DNA from: Terramyces sp. JEL0728
Lineage: Eukaryota > Chytridiomycota > Chytridiomycetes > Rhizophydiales > Terramycetaceae
NCBI GenBank assembly: GCA_027603945.1
Contig: JADIIU010000020.1
Span: 1-64,000 of the forward strand
DNA length: 64,000 nucleotides
Reading direction: 5' to 3'
In this document: piece after piece, positions 42,913 to 55,367 of the stretch
Numbering within the stretch: position 1 is the stretch's first letter
Layout: each line of letters starts with the position of its first letter
Program-made: the position numbers and the translations under genes
The notes under the pieces: generated by a model
What the model was told of the DNA's origin: nothing
Seen by the model: only the letters and a program-made list of their open reading frames with translations
The model's database searches: none

Positions 42913-45900
42913 ATGGACTCTCCAAACAGAGAGCTAGAGGAAGGTGAAGCCAATTCAGATAATGAAATACAAGAAGAAGGAGAAGCTAATTCAGAAGACA
43001 ATGTATTTTTATTTAACAAAAGCAATACTCTGATGAAGAGATTAAGCAATCTTCACGAAAAACTATCGACTACAGCGATGACGAGAGTGAAGACGAAGAC
43101 GAAGAAATGAACGAGGAAGATTTGAAATTCATTGCTGATGATGACGAAGAAGATAGCCAAGATGAAGACGCTTTTGAACGTCGAAAACGGAAACGAAGAG
43201 AAAAAAAAGAGCGAAAGAGGAAACGAATTGGTACTTTTCATTAATATAGAAGAAGAAGGCGACGAGCAATTGTCTGAAGATGAATTGGAATTGATTAATG
43301 AAAATATTTCTGGAAAATCTGGCAGACAGAAATTGCGTAAAAAGGCTGAAGATCGAGATGATGTTGCAAAATTATTCGACGAAGATGAAGAACAGCCAAA
43401 ACAGCAAGAGTATGACTCTGATGGTCTTGATGATTTCATTGAAGACGAAGGGAGTGATGAGGAATACGATAAACGAGAAAAAGTCAGGGAGAGAAAGATT
43501 CATAAGCAGCTGTTTACTCTTGGGCAGGAGGCTGGAATCAGTAATTCTGCATTGGAAGAAATTGAAGATTTGTTTGGAGACGGCAGTGATTATGCATATG
43601 CCCTCAATCTCGTACTTTAATTTAACTCCAGGGGACTAGTCAACTAGCCATTGATGATGATTATGAAAATGATGTTGAACTACCAGTGAAACAAAAAGAG
43701 GTTACAATCAGAGATGTTTATGAGCCGACCGAAATTGCTGAAAAGATGTTGACTGAAAAGGATGAATCGATTAGAATCAGAGATATCCCAGAAAGATTCC
43801 AGGTAACTGTTGCTAATTGTAGGGTCAAGATGGCAGCTACGTACCAGATGATGCTGAAATTGCCAGGGAAGCTGGACAAATTTCAAAAATCCTGCAAAGA
43901 GAACATAAAAATGTTGACGAAAAAAGTCTCAGCACATCTGTCACGCAAGTTTTGAGATTCCTGCGCCGAAACAAGTTTGACGTTCCGTTCATTTACACCC
44001 ACAGAAAAGATTATTTTAACGGAGTCTTGGAATTGCCTGATATCTGGAAAATTGTCGATTTGGATGAGAAATTTATCCAAGTAGAAAAGAGAAAAACTCT
44101 TCTTTTGCAGCAAATAGCACAAATTGCAACTCTAGATCCATCCATTACAAACGATGAGCAGATTGCATCTTTGGTTGAAAAGATTGTCACAATGGATGAT
44201 GTGAATGATACCTTTGCCTATATTCAGCTGCTATATTCTGCACAATTGAATGAAATCCAAAAGGAAAAGAAAAAGAGGTTTAAGCCTCCAACTTGGAAGC
44301 AATTGTATGATGATTCCGTGAAATACAAAATCAATGAATTTACCAAACTATTTAATATCAACAAGGCGGATTTTGTAACTTCTGTTGCCACTCAGTCAGG
44401 TATCCATTTCCCTGAAGATCACTTTGACACACCATTAGAAGCTGCCGCAAAATTCATTTCACCAAGATTCCCCAGCGCAGAATCTGTCCTGGAAGCTGCA
44501 AAACACATGCTTGCGCAAGAAATTGCTACCCATCCCCAACTTCGAGCTGTTATCAGAATCATTTATTCCACGGATGCTGTGGTTACTGTGCATCCAACCG
44601 ATAAAGGATACAAGGAAATAGAATCTACCAGTCCCTATTACGTATCTGTATACTTATATTAGCCATTCAAATATCTGAAGGAAAAACCTGTCCCAAAATT
44701 CGTCGATGGCCAATTCCTGCAAATTATAAAAGCAGAACAGGATGGGTTGTTGACCTTGTCCATCCACGTCGATGAGGAAGAAAGTTTAGTGGCTGATATA
44801 GTGAAATTCATCTGCAATGATTATTCAAATGAGCTTGCACAGCTCTGGAACGCTGAGCGTAAAGCCATTGCGGTGTATGCAGCCAAGGAAATCCTGTTCC
44901 CACAAACCGTAAAGTGGTTGAAAGAAAAGATGGGCAACCAAGCGTGCGACTACATAGCAATGAAAACTCAAATCTCGCTTGAAAGAGTATTTGTTTACTG
45001 ATTATAGCATATCGGTGTTGCGCCATACAGAACGAGGCCAGAAGACGAAGAGGCTCCGGTTACGATGGCAATTTCCTGGGGCGATGGTGGTAAAAGTTCT
45101 ACATTCGCAGTTGTGTTAAACGAAACTGGGGAGCTACGAGAATACAAAAAGTTTGATAAACTCTCAGATCGGGATCGCCATGCAGATATAAAGGCACTGG
45201 TGGATTTTATTGACACATACAATCCCGCAGTAATTGCAATTTCTGGATTCAAACCAAATACCAAAATTCATTTATTCCCAATTATTCAGACTGAAGTACT
45301 AAACAATCTTCCAAGTCAAAAATACTTGCCCCGTGTGTTGATTGTCGAAGATGAATGTGCTCGCATATACATGAACTCAAAGTCGTGCTTGCGTGAATTT
45401 CCTGACCAGGATTATCCCCATCTAGTAAGATACTGTGTCTCCTTAGCCCGTTATGTACAGGACCCAATTAACGAATATGCTGCACTGTATAATTCCGACG
45501 AAGATATTAGGAATATTATACTTGATCCCCTTCAACATTTACTGCTGGATGATATACACATGAAAGCCATTGAAAGGGCATTTATTAATGTAGTTAATGA
45601 CTGTGGGGTTGATATCAACTTGGCTGCAAATCATACACATTTGTCCAACACCCTGCAGTTTGCCAGTGGTTTGGGACCTCGCAAAGCGCAAGCAATGATT
45701 TCTAAAATTGTTCGTTCTGGGGGTATTTTGGAGTCTAGAGGAGACTTGATCCAACTTGGAATCTGTCAAAAGGTTATCTTTGATAACTGCTCTTCCTTTA
45801 TTCGAATTAGACAGTACCATCTCAGGACTGGGAATTTCGATATTTTGGATGATACCAGAATTCATCCAAAAGATTATAAGCTGGCTAGAAAGATGGCGGC

Positions 45901-47344
45901 GGATGCATTGGATCTGGATGATTCTGTGTTGGATGACGAACACGCGCCGTCTCAACATGTGCAAGAATTAATTGAAGGAGATTCTGACCGCTTGAACCTG
46001 TTGTTGCTGGATGATTATGCTGACGAACTAGAGCGCAGGAACCATGAACCAAAGCGAGTTTGTTTGAACTTGATCAAAGACGAATTGATGTATCCATACA
46101 AGGACCATCGTCGGCCATTCAGTGGTGCTAACGATGAAGCTATTTTCAATATGCTTACGGGCGAATCTGATGTAACCCTTTATGAAGGAGCAGTGATATC
46201 TGCTGTTGTGACAAGAGTGGAGCCTCGTTTTATTAATGTACAATTGGGATCTGGTATTGAAGGAACGGTTCATATGTCAAACGTGGATGTTCCTTACGGA
46301 AGTGATGTTGACCTAACAAGAATGTTCCATGTTAATCAAGCATTGATGTGCAGTGTGAAGAACATTAATCTTGAAAGACTCGGAGTAGATTTGTCCATCA
46401 GAAGCGCTGATCTAGATGCAAACTCAAACAAATCTCGGGTTCGGGTGGATCCATTCTTTGATTTTGTTTCGCAAGAAAAGCAAATTATAAAAGAAAAGCA
46501 GAATGCAAGGAAAGTTGTTCGCGAAAAGCAGGTTAGATTTGTACAGCATCCATTCTGGCAGGCGACAGATTACAAAGGCGCTCAGGCATACTTGGCCAAC
46601 CGACCTAGGGGTGATTTGGTCGTTCGTCCATCTGGTAAAGGAAACAATCATATATCAATTACATGGAAGGTAGACGAAGGGGTTTACCAACATATAGGTA
46701 ATTCAACGCTGATGTAGATATTCTTGAATCGCAAAAGGAGAATGAATGGAGTTTAGGCAAGAGATTGACTATTGATGACATGCAATTCTTTGAAATTGAC
46801 CAGATTATTGCCGAGTATATCGAACCCATGACAAGGAAAATCTCAATGTTGATCGACCATCCAAAATACCAGAACAAAACTCTTTCTGAAATGTGTAAGT
46901 GTATTGTTAATCCAAGATACATTCGTCGGAGAGCAAGTTCATCAATTAAAGAGATCTGCTTATGGGTTTATTATTTCTCCTGACAAACCAGGTTCGTTCC
47001 TGCTTGTTTTCCGTCACCCTTCAAACAGCCCTAGGCAAGATATAATCACTGTTCGTCCTGGTTGCTATGAATTTAGGAACAAGAAATTTACAGATGTTGA
47101 ACAATTGCTAATGCACTTTAAACAGTCTGAAGCAGCAAAAGCTACCCAAGCAAACACCCAGGCTCAAAAAAGTCATTCTGAGCGTCGCCCAGATTCACGA
47201 AACGATCCAAGACAACAAAGAAGACCAGACCGGTCTGATAGAGATAAATCAGACAACCGTCGTCCGCCTGAACGACCAAGAGATAGCCGAGGTCCACCTC
47301 GATCTGGATATCAGCAGAATGGATACAGTGGCAGAAATTTCTAA
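42913..47344 (+). CDS. SPT6: Transcription elongation factor and histone chaperone SPT6
   Basis: 1422 aa (yeast 1451). Nine exons; introns 43003-43022, 43231-43249, 43612-43631, 43803-43822, 44642-44662, 44987-45007, 46698-46717 and 46895-46916. Spt6 travels with RNA polymerase II and reassembles nucleosomes. Order: acidic N-terminus with basic patches (about 1-240), helical Tex-like core (RRNKFDVPFIYTHRKDYF, then QISLERHIGVAPYRTR), YqgF-like domain (VTMAISWGDGGK), helix-hairpin-helix (ASGLGPRKAQAMI), S1 domain (VISAVVTRVEPRFINVQLG) and tandem SH2 (HISITWKVDEGVYQHI, then KRSAYGFIISPDKPGSFLL). The C-terminal tail is Arg/Asp/Pro-rich. Spliced length is exact. The stop overlaps TAATAAA, 21 bp from PEX2. 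Confidence 0.95.
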
Positions 47345-47365
47345 TAAATAATTCACACATTGAAT

Positions 47366-48293
47366 TTATTCTTGTACATATGGTTCTATATCTGTTATCG
47401 TTATGTTGCATCTTGGACATGGATAGTATGGATCAGCAACCATATTTGATTTGACACAGTAATAACAATATAAATGGCCGCAATTGGTTTTGTACGGCAT
47501 AACCACTACTGGATTCGGTTTCTTGTTATAGTGGCATATTAAACCTATAATTAAAAATGCATACATTGATTTTCTGGCAAATCAATTTTTTCCTTGAATA
47601 TCCTTCCAACCAGTTTCTTTTTTATTGCTGAAAAATTCAATAGTGGTATAACTGAAACGAAAAATTCCGTAAATGCCTGCCTAGTCGTGAAATAGCAGTT
47701 ACCATACTAGCTGCCTATTCATGTATTCAAATGAAATCATCCTTGACATTTCGGTCTTTTCGTAAATCAACCGCATTCCAAGTATTCGATCGGTAAGCGA
47801 GCGATACTCTCCATTATACAAGAACACTAGAAAATTGATTAGACGTAAAGCTTTCAGCGTCTGTTCAAGTCTCTGAATGAATCTCCATAGTTTGTACCTC
47901 CAAGAGGTCTGGCTCATTTCACTCCATTGCTTGCTGGTCATGTATTTGCCAATCCTATTCCATCCCCACTTTGTTATAATCCTAGACAGCAGAAATCCAA
48001 CCTTGTGTTTGTTTGTAATTGGTCTGAATCCTCCTTCCACTTTATGTTTATAAATCAAATTCTGTAAATACAGTCCATAGCTTTTCCCGGTAGTGACTAC
48101 AGATCCATAAACGATCAAGTCCAACACGAGGTTGATTTCTGGTTCAAATTTGCTTTTCAATGGTGTCTTATTAAAAATAGATTACTTTGAAAAACGAGAG
48201 CATATCGGATATATTCTCTCTGAATAAAAAGTCCAATTCTCCATCCAATTCCTGTGCATCCAACTGGGAGGACCGTAAAATTCTCTGATTCAT
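47366..48293 (-). CDS. PEX2: Peroxisome biogenesis RING E3 ligase PEX2
   Basis: Membrane subunit of the PEX2-PEX10-PEX12 ubiquitin ligase that recycles the PTS1 receptor PEX5. 288 aa from four exons, introns 48167-48185, 47681-47702 and 47545-47564. The N-terminal MNQRILRSSQLDAQELDGEL and the helical membrane region (about 50-220, with NRQLVWQAFTEFFVSVIPLL) are typical. The C-terminal RING has CLICHYN, CGHLYCYYCVKS and CPRC. The last intron splits the first RING cysteine codon. This shows the organism has peroxisomes, relevant to the possible PTS1-like end of AGXT. The stop lies in AATAAA. Confidence 0.92.
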
Positions 48294-48544
48294 TTCAAGA
48301 TGTAAAAAAGTTTAACTGGATTAGCAGAGCCAACTAAAATAAAATGTGTATATAGCTACTCTACGCACCAGCTATGATATTAAAGTCGCATTTCGAGATT
48401 CAAAATATCGGGACTAAATTCCATCCAATTTAAGCAAGATTAAGGTGCAGCAGCTAGGTACAGGAAAGATTAGCAGCTGTCGTTGGCTCTACATTCATAT
48501 GAATATTTTTTGTTTTTTCTTTTGACAAACTCCAACTTTTGAGA

Positions 48545-51500
48545 ATGTCATCTGTGGAATTGTGCAATATATTGCAGCAAGCGACCTCCCTTGATACCGT
48601 AAAGCGAACAGAGGCTCTAAAGATACTTGAAAATTGGGAAATGGCTCCAATGTACCATGCGACGCTGCAACAAATCTATCTGGATTCTAATTTGGACATA
48701 AAAATTAGATCTTTGGCGGTAATATCTCTGAAAAATGGAATCGACAAGTACTGGAGAAAGTCTGCAAAAGGTGCGATTCAACCTCAGGAAAAGCAATTAA
48801 TAAAGCAAAACCAAATACAGTTTTTGGGAGAATCAAATCGACAATTAGCGACGCAACATGCCGTTATTGTTGCAAAAATCGCTAGACACGACTTTCCAAA
48901 CGAATGGTAACAGTTTATTAACATAGGCCGGATTTATTAGATATTTTAATGCCCATGGTGGAACAAAGCTTCAACAATAATACAAACATGCGTTTCAATA
49001 CCTTATATACGTTACACCTGGTTATGAAAACATTGACTGCGAAAGCTCTACCATCTGCAAAAAGGATTACGCAGATGATTACCCCAAATGTATACAGATT
49101 CACTTCAACTGTGTTCCATAGTCAGTTAGCAAAGTTTTTCAATCTGGTCGAACAGAATTCAACAGATATTACTGAATTGAATGATACGCTAGTGCTTGCT
49201 AAAGTTTCATTAAAATGTTTGCGGAGACTAACAATCAACGGGTACCAAAGGTTTAGTGAAGCCAGCGAAGTCACAGAACTATTTTCCTCGTTGAATGGCT
49301 ACTTGCCCAAACTTCAAACTATTTGTAATTGATTATTCATGACAGATTCTCAAATATCCTCTTCTCCCAAAGCGAAAAGCATCGCCAATACTCTGAATGG
49401 GTTACTGATACTGTTTGGAAAGCTTTTTTTGAATTCTTCAGCCGATAGAGTGGTTGATTTCATTCTAGCCCCTTCCATTGTTGAAACAATTAGGGTTTAT
49501 TGGGCTTTTGTAGAATCCGACTCGTTGGGAGGTGAGATAATTTAACCCCAGACGACCCGCTATACGAAAATATCAAGATTCAAGCGCTGAAAATGTTGAA
49601 AAATATAGTCAGACATCCTGCATACCATGTAGTATCCGAAAAACATGCAGATCCAAAAGTCCCAGAGGCTCTGAATATTTTGCATGGTATTTTGACGCAG
49701 GAGTTTGTAATTAATTGCTCAAAAACACTATTGTCCCGGTACATTTGTCTTTCAAAGACTGATTTGGAACTGTGGGAAGACGATCCTGAATCGTTCAACC
49801 AGGAAGAAGAATCAGATCATTGGGAATTTAGTTTGAGAGTAAGTATAGGTTAATGATAGGGCTGTGCGGAAAAGCTGTATATGGTTTTGAATTCAAAGTA
49901 CCGAGAACTACTGTCTCCTTTCCTAGTTAGCACTCTCAACAGTCTTGGAGGTATCCGAATATTAAACATAGATCCAAGCGCTTCTAATTTGCTATTCATG
50001 GAGGGACTTTATTGCGTCTTTGGCTCCTGCGCATTTGAACTATATGACTATTTTGATTTTGATAAATGGTTCGAAACAAAACTGGTATTCCAGGTGCAGA
50101 ACAAAGCGCCGGAATTTAAAGTGTTGCGTAGAAGGATTGCAGATTTGATTGGCCATTGGGTTGGGGTTAAAAGTGCAAAAGAAAAAAGATCTGTCTTGTA
50201 TGAAGCTATTATATCACTATTGGTTCCAGGAGAAGATATTGTAGTCCGTTTGAGGGCAACCTCCAATTTGCTCAAGCTGATTGATGATTTTGATTTTGAC
50301 CCAGCGCAATTTGTGCCATATCTGCCGACCGTGATTGAAAATTTCAAAGATTTGTTAGATGCTGTGGATGAATTCGACTCAAAAATCACCATTATCAATT
50401 GCTTGATAGCTATAACGGAAAGATTGGAAGGACAGGTACGCTTGACTAAAAACAGGCGATTGTTGCTATGGGGCCTCTTTTTTCAGTGATTCACTCACTT
50501 TGGCTTCGTTCAGAAGGACAAAACATGTTTAGAACCTCTATAGTGAAAATCTTGACGAAATTTGTAAAGACCTTGAGAGGGGAATCCTATCAAATGTACG
50601 AAATGGTTGCACCGATACTACAAGAAAGTTTGGACACATCAAATCCTGGCCATGTTTACCTGTTTGAAGAAGGGTTAGAGTTATGGCTAGCAACAATGCA
50701 GAATTGTGCTCGTCCACATCAAGGGCTGCTGAACCTTGTACCGATCGCAGTCGGTCTTTTGGAATTGGGAACAGAGACTCTGAAAAAGGTAATCCACATA
50801 TTGGAAGCGTACATTGTTGTCTGTCCGCAGGAAGTTTTCCAATCTTATATAACCCCAATAATTTCGACAGTATGTAGGATATTGGAAAATGTGTCTGCCC
50901 CTGCAGTCAGTGCTTTATTGAAAATGGTGGATTTGGTCTTACAATCGGCAAACAACACCAACTGCACAGCTGCTTTGTTTAATGTTATTTACTCCACTGG
51001 ATTCTTTAACAAGGCTGTATCTGTGGTCTTAATGGGCGAAGACCTGAGTGTGGTTATCATTGCGTTCATGATGGTATTGGCGAGAATGGTACTGTACGAC
51101 CCAAATAGTGTAATACGCACGCTGGAATCTGGGGGACAAGATATCGTGGACCGATTGAGTATAGCAATGATTGAAAAGGTGATTCTTTCTAATGCTAGTT
51201 TGATGCGTTGAGCCACGTTAGGCAGTCAAAGCTATTCTCTCTGGCATTTGCATCCCTGGTTTCTACTGGCCATCCAAAAGTCGCTGCTCGGCTGGGAGAG
51301 TTCTTTTCAATATTTACCTCAGTTGCAATACAGCTGAAAGACTTGGATCGCACAGAGTAACGAATACAATTGACAATAGGGCTCAATTATTTTCCTTTGA
51401 AGCTCGTAACGAAGACGACGATGAGTTCAGTCTGGATTATGAACGCAGAAAATACCTAAACTCATTGGATCCGCTCTATATGGAAGGCTCATTTGTTCCA

Positions 51501-51617
51501 TACGTAAAAACGAAACTTGGGGAATTTGAACAGAAGGTTGGGACTGCATACTTGAATGAATTAACAAGGAAGATCGATCAGGATATAATGCTTCAAATCA
51601 ATAGAATGTTTCAATAA
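48545..51617 (+). CDS. IPO11: Importin-11 (karyopherin beta family)
   Basis: Nuclear import receptor of the importin-beta family. 975 aa from eight exons, introns 48907-48926, 49325-49345, 49532-49551, 49839-49859, 50436-50455, 51179-51198 and 51357-51379. The N-terminal importin domain has RTEALKILENWEMAPMY, IRSLAVISLKNGIDKYW and IAPHDFPNEW-type sequence (here IARHDFPNEW). HEAT repeats follow, with the IPO11-like LWEDDPESFNQEEE acidic loop and a long solenoid. The C-terminus includes RRKYLNSLDP. Importin-11/Kap120 is the best fit because of that loop; other large importins are the alternative. Convergent with NDUFS4, 24 bp apart. Confidence 0.88.
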
Positions 51618-51641
51618 AATTAACTGCTAATATAAGACCAT

Positions 51642-52137
51642 TTATTTAGTGTGATGCCAAGTGAGCTTCTTTGGATTGTACTGGATTAATATTCAAATAC
51701 CTTAAAGTTGCTGGAATAGCTTCTCACTTTGAATTTAGTTTCCTTTGGCTCTTGAACGGTGTATTTGTATCCTTGCTTTTGTGCAAATAAAATTGCATCC
51801 TCCTTGGTGGTGAATTTAATTCTGAGGGCTTGCACAGTGTCTGCGCTAATCTTAGTTGCAATTACCTTGATGACCAGCCCATCAATTCATTCTCCCATCT
51901 TTGTTGAACATCAAAATCAATTTTCCAGTAGTCCGTTCCTGCTGTTCCCGATTGCATATTGGTTTTTGCTGGTCTGTATATTCTAACAGTTCTAGTTGTT
52001 ACATCGAGTGGGACTCCAGACACAATATCAGCTTCGTATACAGTCGCTTTAGAATCAGCCGGGATTGTAACTTTATTTTCAGTAGTGAATAGTCGGGTGA
52101 ATACCGGTCGTTTGGCAAATGCTCTTGCGATGGACAT
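51642..52137 (-). CDS. NDUFS4: NADH dehydrogenase (complex I) 18-kDa subunit NDUFS4
   Basis: 151 aa from three exons, introns 51846-51865 and 51681-51700 (both 20 nt). The N-terminus (MSIARAFAKRPVFTRLFTTE) is a mitochondrial presequence. The core TVRIYRPAKTNMQSGTAGT, then WENELMGWSSSAD and RIKFTTKEDAILFAQKQGY, is diagnostic for this accessory subunit of the complex I N-module. The C-terminus NPKKLTWHHTK is also conserved. It is direct evidence that the organism keeps complex I. Its start is 61 bp from that of the divergent DRC2 gene, so the two share a very short promoter. The stop lies in AATAAA. Confidence 0.94.
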
Positions 52138-52198
52138 TTTCGAATGGTATGAATGTTGAAAATTCCTAAAGCCACTTTGAAAAAAACACGTCTCCACA

Positions 52199-53732
52199 AT
52201 GGCAAAGAAAGGCAAGAAGGAAAAGGGAAACAAGAGTGAGTTTGGGATATACAAGAATGAGGAGGAAAGGCGAAAGGCTATAGAGGAAATGAAACAAAAA
52301 GCAAACGTAAGACTATTTTGACAGGCAGGAAAAAAGGTTGGCAGAAGAAAAGATCTATAAATTGAATTTGCTGAAAATCCAAAATAGATGGAGAGAGATA
52401 ATGAAACAAGGTATCTTTGGAATTTATTCGAGCGAAATCGATTGAATTGAAAACCCAAATTGAAATCTTGAGACATATTCAATCGCGTAGATTGGACAAG
52501 AAGCAAACTGAAATTGATAATTTAAAATCCTCAATGGTTCAATCGGAGGAGCAATTTACAAACGCCTTGCAATCTCACTTGATTAACATTGACACGCTGA
52601 TCGATTTGCAAAACTCCCGATTAGAAACATTAATTTCCCAATTTGACGATGATTTAAATGCACTGGAAACAGAATTTAATACTGAAAGGTGTTTATCGTT
52701 AACCAAGAACAATGTTGCAAATCCAGCATGCAAAAGAGCGGGGCGACACTCTGGGAATTATGATGAGGGCAGAGCACGAGTTTATAGAAAACGAAGCAGA
52801 TGCAAAGCATGAATATTCCAGTATTAGAGACGATGTGAAAAACAAAGTAAATGAAAGTTGACATAGAATTTGGAAGAAAAACATGCACTTCGAATTCAGC
52901 TGGAAGGAACTGTAGAAGATTTATGGAGACAGTTCCAAGCCGCTTTGAATCAATATAATACATCAACTGATGAAAGAAAAAAACAGTTTGAAGAGTTGAA
53001 ACAAAAGGATCAAAAAAATGCAAAGGAAATTGAACAGCAGATGAAAAAGTTGGTAAAATTGCAGGTAGCATGCCATTAAATCTAGGAAAATATTGCGCAT
53101 CTAAAGACAAAAATGACCAACACGGCAAAGGACTATGAAGAAAGAAACAAAGCCTTAAAGGAAGAAAAAGATGCGATTCAGGTACAGTTCCAAGCATTGA
53201 AGAAGCGAATGAACACCTTTAGAGAAGAAGAAAGACACCGACTAACCGAACTTACTTTATTGTCCAACAACATCATAAAAGCGCTTCGTGTAAAAGTAGA
53301 AAAAGCCGAACAGATCATCAAATTAGCCGAAATGAATAGAAAGTTGGAAACCGAGCAAGAAAAAATATGTCCTTTCTATGAAGAATCTCCGTATGTATCC
53401 GTAATTTGACCTTAAAATAGGTACCTGAGGTTGAGATTGATATTGAGCTGCCAAAGGAATTCCACGGCATGCACCAATTCAACAAAAGGTTTAACAAGGT
53501 GTTCCTTGACAAATTGGCTCTAGAAAAGCAATATACAGCACTTTCTGAGGAAAATTCTCGGTTACGTGCCATTTTGAAACAATATTTGGACGGTATCACG
53601 CTGTCCGAATCGGTAATTAATGAGCTCAACCCTCTTATTGTTGTCAACGGCAAGACCAACGCCCCATTACGACAAAGAGGTCCTGTGCATGTAACCTACG
53701 TTGAAGCAGCTCAGTGTGTAGCAACTAAATAA
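52199..53732 (+). CDS. DRC2: Dynein regulatory complex subunit 2 (CCDC65)
   Basis: Core nexin-dynein regulatory complex protein of motile axonemes. 469 aa from seven exons, introns 52307-52328, 52411-52432, 52689-52707, 52847-52866, 53065-53085 and 53401-53420. The basic start [28 protein letters not shown], a nearly continuous coiled coil, and the C-terminal block [17 protein letters not shown] with [13 protein letters not shown] and LNPLIVVNG match DRC2 in order. Presence of an N-DRC subunit means a 9+2 type motile flagellum is built at some stage. Spliced length is an exact multiple of three. Confidence 0.92.
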
Positions 53733-54092
53733 ATCCTTTTGTATATGGTTTCCCTTGGTTGTCCTATTAATTGTGTTCCACATGGTGTTCCGCGCAACGC
53801 ATGGCTGGTTGCTCTTTTTGTTTTTGGGTACCCACAATCACGCTTTCATGTGGATTCTTGGAAAACAATATTTTAGTTGAAACAGTAACCCCCTTCCGCA
53901 ACGGAGAGTCTATTTCGTATTCCCCTTGCACTTGATTCGGGCTTGGTATTGGGTATGTATTCGTTATTTCGCTCCATAAGGGATCCCTGAAATCCCCAAA
54001 TAGCACACACCATATGGTTGGAATTCCGGGTGTAGGCTCAACACACCGCCGAGGCCAACCAAATAATATAAATACCTGTTCCTGCTGGAAGC
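53733..54092. promoter_or_regulatory. Intergenic region upstream of pepsin-like gene 1
   Basis: 360 bp. A minus-strand ORF (53767-54132) crosses it but has unconvincing composition and overlaps the protease start. It ends with a TATA box before the protease ATG. No repeat or RNA gene is seen. Confidence 0.4.
54067..54074 (+). promoter_or_regulatory. TATA box of pepsin-like gene 1
   Basis: TATAAATA 19-26 bp before the ATG at 54093, implying a very short 5' leader. Confidence 0.55.
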
Positions 54093-55265
54093 ATGCATAC
54101 AATAAACATGCTCGCCTCTCTCGTATTTGCAATAGCCGTTTCTACTGTTAGCTCTACACCTGTGCATAAGCCAATCAGTGCCAAAATCCACAAAGTGCCA
54201 TCAACTCACGCTGAAAAGCTCGATTCCGCACAATTTGCAGTAAACAGATTTTCTTCAAGCTCTGGCAGCTCTGAAGGATTGACCAATGTCAACAACTTGT
54301 TCTACAAAGCCGATATTGTTGTTGGGACCAATCAAAAATTGTCTATCGATTTGGACACTGGTAGTTCAGATCTCTGGGTTAGAGGCTCCCAATGTAACGA
54401 TAACGGTGATGGATCCTGCACTGGAAGCTCTGTCGATACTTCTGATAGCAACTTGGCTGACCAAGGTCAAACTTACTCTGTAAAATACGGCTCTGGTTCA
54501 GTTGACGGAGAAATTTATACCGCTGATGTCTCTGTTGCAGGAGCAAAAGTACAAAGCTTGCCAATCGGTGTCGGAACCACATTGCAAGGATTTGCAAACC
54601 AAGCAGATGGGTTACTTGGTCTCGGGTTTGATTCTATTTCTCAAATCTCTAAAGCTCTGGGCAAATCTGCCAATTTCTTTGACGGCCTAGGCTATACTGG
54701 CCAACAAAATGTGTTTTCTTTCTATCTTTCTGATTCTAAAGACGGAGACAATGGCGAAGTAACATTTGGCGGAATTGACTCCAGCAAGTACACTGGAAGC
54801 ATCAACTATGTCCCATTAAACTCTGAAACCTACTGGCAGTTCGATGCTACTGATTTGACTTACAATATTGGTGGCCAAACCGGTGCTGTTGGCGACTCCA
54901 GCTATTCCACCGATGCCATTTCTGACACTGGTACTTCCCTCATCATTCTTGGCCAATCTGCTGCTGATGGAATTAACAATGCAATTGGTGCTACCTTTGA
55001 CTCTTCTCAAGGTGCTTACACCATCGATTGCGGAGTTGCGCAATCCGGATCTCCAATTGAATTTGTTTTCTCTCAATTTACTCTCTCGGTCCCACCAGCG
55101 TACTATGTCCTTGATGCTGGAAATGGTCAATGTATTTCTGGTATCTTGGCTGGAGCTGGAAATGGCACTCCAAATATCTTTGGTGATATTCTTTCTAGAG
55201 CTTACTACACAGTTTATGACAAGGCAAACAACCAAGTTGGCTTTGCCCTCGCTCAACACGCTTAA
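54093..55265 (+). CDS. Secreted pepsin-like aspartic protease 1
   Basis: 390 aa, intronless, family A1. Signal peptide MHTINMLASLVFAIAVSTVSS (a second Met at codon 6 could also start it), propeptide to about residue 70, then the two catalytic motifs DTGSSDLWV and DTGTSLII. Other landmarks: KYGSGSVDGEIYTADV (flap), ADGLL-GLGF and NIFGDILSRAYYTVYD near the C-terminus. A disulphide pair is likely in GSQCNDNGDGSCTGSS. The C-terminus has no GPI signal, so it is probably secreted or vacuolar. It is the most diverged of the three copies: the others have DTGTT at the second site. Probable role in feeding or host digestion (inferred). Confidence 0.93.
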   Translation: MHTINMLASLVFAIAVSTVSSTPVHKPISAKIHKVPSTHAEKLDSAQFAVNRFSSSSGSSEGLTNVNNLFYKADIVVGTNQKLSIDLDTGSSDLWVRGSQCNDNGDGSCTGSSVDTSDSNLADQGQTYSVKYGSGSVDGEIYTADVSVAGAKVQSLPIGVGTTLQGFANQADGLLGLGFDSISQISKALGKSANFFDGLGYTGQQNVFSFYLSDSKDGDNGEVTFGGIDSSKYTGSINYVPLNSETYWQFDATDLTYNIGGQTGAVGDSSYSTDAISDTGTSLIILGQSAADGINNAIGATFDSSQGAYTIDCGVAQSGSPIEFVFSQFTLSVPPAYYVLDAGNGQCISGILAGAGNGTPNIFGDILSRAYYTVYDKANNQVGFALAQHA

Positions 55266-55367
55266 TATGTTTGAATAAAATTGTCTACCTATTGTGATCC
55301 CAATTTGGGTTTGTGTAACATCCGGTCTGTCTTCGGAATACATCGGAAGAAAATTTTTAACTTTTGA

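Noticed and set aside
53767..54132. 121-codon minus-strand ORF between DRC2 and pepsin-like gene 1
   Set aside because: It overlaps the protease TATA box and start, has no family features and an odd Cys/His/Trp-rich composition.
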